A stretch of 64,000 nucleotides of DNA from assembly GCF_000719705.1 (NCBI RefSeq), contig NZ_JOHO01000033.1, forward strand, positions 10,492 to 74,491, read 5' to 3'. Position numbers and translations under genes: made by a program. Of this stretch, positions 61,050 to 64,000 are shown piece by piece. This stretch comes from Streptomyces sp. NRRL S-350 (lineage in GTDB: Bacteria; Actinomycetota; Actinomycetes; Streptomycetales; Streptomycetaceae). Position 1 is the stretch's first letter. Each line of letters starts with the position of its first letter. Below the pieces are notes generated by a model that saw nothing but the letters and a program-made list of their open reading frames with translations, did no database searches and had not been told where the DNA came from.

Positions 61050-63905
61050 ATGAACACCCCCGATCCAGAGCCCCAGGACGACCGGGAGCTCAGCCCCGCC
61101 GAGGCGTACGCGGCCAGCCGTCGCCGGGCCAAGGAGCAGGCCACCGCCCTCCACGGCTTCCAGCAGCTGTACGACTTCCCGCTGGACGACTTCCAGCTGC
61201 AGGCCTGCGAGACGCTGGAGGCCGGATCCGGCGTCCTCGTCGCCGCCCCCACCGGCTCCGGGAAGACCATCGTCGGTGAGTTCGCCGTGCACCTCGCCCT
61301 GGCCGCCGGGCGCAAGTGCTTCTACACGACGCCGATCAAGGCACTGTCCAACCAGAAGTACGGCGACCTGGTCAAGCGCTACGGCGCCGCCAAGGTCGGC
61401 CTGCTCACCGGCGACAACACCGTCAACGGCGACGCACCCGTGGTGGTCATGACCACCGAGGTGCTGCGCAACATGCTCTACGCGGGCTCCAGCACGCTCG
61501 ACGGCCTCGGCTACGTCGTGATGGACGAGGTGCACTACCTCGCCGACCGGTTCCGCGGCGCCGTCTGGGAGGAGGTCATCATCCACCTCCCCGAGTCGGT
61601 CACCCTCGTCTCGCTCTCCGCGACCGTCTCCAACGCCGAGGAGTTCGGCGACTGGCTGGACACCGTGCGCGGCGGCACCAAGGTGATCGTCTCCGAGACC
61701 CGCCCGGTGCCGCTGTGGCAGCACGTCATGGCCGGCAACCGGATGTACGACCTGTTCGCCGATCCGGACCGGGACGGCCGGCCCCGGAACAGCCTGAAGA
61801 ACCCCGGCAAGGCCGTCAACCCCGAGCTGGTCAGGCTCGCCCGCTCCGAGCCGGACCGCAATCCGCGCGACCGCTTCAACCGCGGCCGGGGCCGCTCGAT
61901 GCCCAACGGCCGTCCCGGCCGGGTCTGGACGCCGGGCCGGGTGGACGTCATCGACCGGCTCGACGCCGAGGGCCTGCTGCCCGCGATCACCTTCATCTTC
62001 AGCCGGGCCGGCTGCGAGGCCGCCGTCCAGCAGTGCCTCAGCTCCGGTCTGCGGCTCAACAAGGACTCCGACCGGGCCCAGGTCCGGGCGATCGTCGAGG
62101 AGCGCTGCGCCGACATCCCCGACGAGGACCTGCACGTCCTCGGCTACTTCGAGTGGCTGGACGGACTGGAGCGGGGCATCGCCGCCCACCACGCCGGCAT
62201 GCTGCCACGGTTCAAGGAGGTGGTCGAGGAGCTCTTCGTGAAGGGCCTGGTCAAGGCCGTCTTCGCGACCGAGACCCTGGCGCTCGGCATCAACATGCCC
62301 GCCCGCTCGGTGGTCATGGAGAAGCTGGTCAAGTGGAACGGCGAGACGCACGCCGACATCACCCCGGGCGAGTACACCCAGCTCACCGGCCGGGCCGGGC
62401 GGCGCGGCATCGACGTCGAGGGCCACGCCGTGGTGCTCTGGCAGCGCGGTCTGGACCCGGAGGCGCTGGCCGGCCTGGCCGGCACCCGCACCTACCCGCT
62501 CAAGTCCTCGTTCCGGCCGTCGTACAACATGGCCGTCAACCTGGTCTCCCAGTTCGGCCGGCACCGCTCGCGCGAACTGCTGGAGACGTCCTTCGCCCAG
62601 TTCCAGGCGGACCGCTCGGTGGTCGGCATCTCCCGCCAGGTCCAGCGCAACGAGGAGGGCCTGGAGGGCTACCGCGAGTCGATGACCTGCCACCTCGGCG
62701 ACTTCGACGAGTACATGGAGCTGCGCCACCGCCTCAAGGACCGCGAGAACGAGCTGGCCCGCGAGGGCAGCAGCCAGCGCCGCGCGGCCGCCGTCGAATC
62801 CATCGAGCAGCTCAAGCCGGGCGACGTCATCCACGTCCCCACCGGCAAGTTCGCCGGCCTCGCCCTGGTCCTCGACCCGGGCCTGCCGCCGGTCAACCGC
62901 TCCGGCCGGGGCGCCACCCGCCACCCCGACTTCCAGGACGGCCCGCGCCCGGTGGTGCTCACCGCCGAGCGCCAGGTCAAGCGGCTCGCCATGATCGACT
63001 TCCCGCACCCGGTCGCCGCGATCGAGCGCGTGCGCATCCCCAAGTCCTTCAACCCGCGCAGCCCCCAGTCGCGTCGCGACCTCGCCTCCGCGCTGCGCAC
63101 CAAGGCCGGCCACCTGGAGCCCGAACGGTTCCGCAAGGGCCGCGCCGCCGCCGCGGACGACCCGGAGATCACCCGGCTGCGGGCCGAACTGCGCCGACAC
63201 CCCTGCCACGGCTGCTCCGACCGCGAGGACCACGCCCGCTGGGCCGAGCGCTACCACCGGCTCCACCGCGACACCGAACTGCTGCAACGCCGGATGCGCT
63301 CGCGCACCCACACCATCGCCCGCACCTTCGACCGGGTCTGCGGTCTCCTCACCGACCTCGGCTACCTGCGCGGCGACACCGTCACCGACGACGGCAAGCG
63401 GCTCGGCCGGCTCTACGGCGAACTCGACCTGCTCGCCTCCGAGTGCATCCGCGAGGGCGTCTGGAGCGGCCTGGCCGCCGCCGAACTCGCCGCCTGCGCC
63501 TCGGCGCTGGTGTACGAGGCGCGCCAGTCCGACGACGCCGGCGCCCCCCGGGTGCCGGAGGGCGCGGCCAAGGAGGCGCTGGGCAACATGGTCCGGATCT
63601 GGGGCCACCTCGACGCCCTGGAGGAGCAGCACCGGATCAACACCGCCGAGGGCGTCGGCCAGCGCGAACCCGACCTGGGCTTCGCCTGGGCCGCGTACCG
63701 CTGGGCACTCGGCCACAACCTCGACCAGGTCCTGCGCGACGCCGACATGCCGGCCGGTGACTTCGTCCGCTGGACCAAGCAACTGATCGACGTCCTCGGC
63801 CAGATCCAGGACGCCGCCGGCGAGGACGTCGAACTGCGCAAGACCGCCCGCAAGGCCGTCGACGGCCTCCGCCGCGGCATCATCGCCTACTCCTCCGTGG
63901 GCTAG
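61050..63905 (+). CDS. DEAD/DEAH-box RNA helicase (HelY/Ski2-like)
   Basis: A 951-residue Ski2/Mtr4-like superfamily 2 helicase. Motif I is AAPTGSGKT, Ia TPIKALSNQKY, II MDEVHYL (DEVH), III SLSATVSN, and VI QLTGRAGRRG. The C-terminal region (KPGDVIHVPTGKFAGLALVLDPG, then the rRNA-processing arch/DSHCT helical bundle) matches actinobacterial HelY. It probably acts in RNA processing or decay. A CHGCSDREDH motif near residue 715 may bind metal. The start is uncertain: ATG 61050 is conservative and ATG 61017 is possible; neither has a good ribosome-binding site. In related genomes this gene lies close to tatC. Confidence 0.9.
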   Translation: MNTPDPEPQDDRELSPAEAYAASRRRAKEQATALHGFQQLYDFPLDDFQLQACETLEAGSGVLVAAPTGSGKTIVGEFAVHLALAAGRKCFYTTPIKALSNQKYGDLVKRYGAAKVGLLTGDNTVNGDAPVVVMTTEVLRNMLYAGSSTLDGLGYVVMDEVHYLADRFRGAVWEEVIIHLPESVTLVSLSATVSNAEEFGDWLDTVRGGTKVIVSETRPVPLWQHVMAGNRMYDLFADPDRDGRPRNSLKNPGKAVNPELVRLARSEPDRNPRDRFNRGRGRSMPNGRPGRVWTPGRVDVIDRLDAEGLLPAITFIFSRAGCEAAVQQCLSSGLRLNKDSDRAQVRAIVEERCADIPDEDLHVLGYFEWLDGLERGIAAHHAGMLPRFKEVVEELFVKGLVKAVFATETLALGINMPARSVVMEKLVKWNGETHADITPGEYTQLTGRAGRRGIDVEGHAVVLWQRGLDPEALAGLAGTRTYPLKSSFRPSYNMAVNLVSQFGRHRSRELLETSFAQFQADRSVVGISRQVQRNEEGLEGYRESMTCHLGDFDEYMELRHRLKDRENELAREGSSQRRAAAVESIEQLKPGDVIHVPTGKFAGLALVLDPGLPPVNRSGRGATRHPDFQDGPRPVVLTAERQVKRLAMIDFPHPVAAIERVRIPKSFNPRSPQSRRDLASALRTKAGHLEPERFRKGRAAAADDPEITRLRAELRRHPCHGCSDREDHARWAERYHRLHRDTELLQRRMRSRTHTIARTFDRVCGLLTDLGYLRGDTVTDDGKRLGRLYGELDLLASECIREGVWSGLAAAELAACASALVYEARQSDDAGAPRVPEGAAKEALGNMVRIWGHLDALEEQHRINTAEGVGQREPDLGFAWAAYRWALGHNLDQVLRDADMPAGDFVRWTKQLIDVLGQIQDAAGEDVELRKTARKAVDGLRRGIIAYSSVG

Positions 63906-64000
63906 CTGTACTGACCATGGAGGTTGGTGACGGGGTTCACGGCGTGGTGATCTTGAAATGAGTGAGGGCCTTCTGGCTCGGTGTGGATTGCGACATCTGC
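63906..64000 (-). other. Right edge: possible C-terminus of a partial ORF
   Basis: The last 95 bases have lower GC than the rest of the window. On the minus strand they encode an open frame entering from beyond 64000 and ending at a TGA at 63937-63939, with the last residues STPSQKALTHFKITTP. This could be the end of a transposase or other imported gene, but too little is present to identify it. Confidence 0.3.

Overview
The window is chromosomal DNA of very high GC from a streptomycete (Streptomyces or Kitasatospora). The evidence is the extreme GC bias at third codon positions, frequent GTG starts, the mycothiol ligase gene mshC, a complete Pup-proteasome locus, a twin PafB/PafC pair and Streptomyces-type conserved proteins (DUF3090, SCO1664 family, PAC2). 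No rRNA, tRNA or CRISPR array was seen.

Positions 1-18.4 kb hold conserved chromosomal genes: a histidine-phosphatase-fold enzyme, DUF3090, a SCO1664-family protein, mshC, a PAC2 protein, an SRPBCC protein, a membrane-anchored GH18-like protein, cobalamin-dependent methionine synthase metH, a HAD hydrolase, a peptide-binding lipoprotein, a RecB-like nuclease coupled to an orphan response regulator, a site-2 protease, tRNA m1A58 methyltransferase, a secreted hypothetical protein and a ferredoxin. Positions 18.6-33.1 kb carry the protein-quality-control block: arc (ATPase), dop, pup, prcB, prcA and pafA, three consecutive FKBP prolyl isomerases, the DNA-damage regulators pafB-pafC, two small conserved proteins, and tatA-tatC.

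Between tatC (ends 33142) and a large DEAD/DEAH helicase (61050-63905) lies an accessory block of about 28 kb. Its first part (33273-43153) encodes a complete predicted trans-4-hydroxy-L-proline pathway: a three-subunit D-hydroxyproline dehydrogenase (FAD subunit, 2Fe-2S subunit, FAD/BFD subunit), a DapA-family deaminase, 4-hydroxyproline epimerase, ketoglutarate semialdehyde dehydrogenase, a second proline-racemase-family enzyme, an ornithine-cyclodeaminase-family reductase and a GntR/FCD regulator. After an unrelated ABC exporter, two-component system and nitronate monooxygenase (43299-48193) comes a peptide-acquisition half: an Xaa-Pro aminopeptidase divergent from a five-gene dipeptide/oligopeptide ABC transporter, then an S9 prolyl-oligopeptidase-type enzyme divergent from a class V aminotransferase-fold enzyme.

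The main discovery is that both halves appear to be one regulon. A 14-bp element, best seen as the perfect dyad TGTGA-N4-TCACA at 58577-58590, recurs with variation at the predicted promoters of the dehydrogenase, the deaminase, gntR, the aminopeptidase/transporter pair (two copies 20 bp apart) and the S9 peptidase/aminotransferase pair. I infer a GntR-controlled system that imports proline- and hydroxyproline-rich peptides (collagen- or extensin-derived), trims them at Xaa-Pro bonds and converts the released hydroxyproline to 2-oxoglutarate. Gaps and protein termini in this block also carry an unusual density of short tandem repeats.
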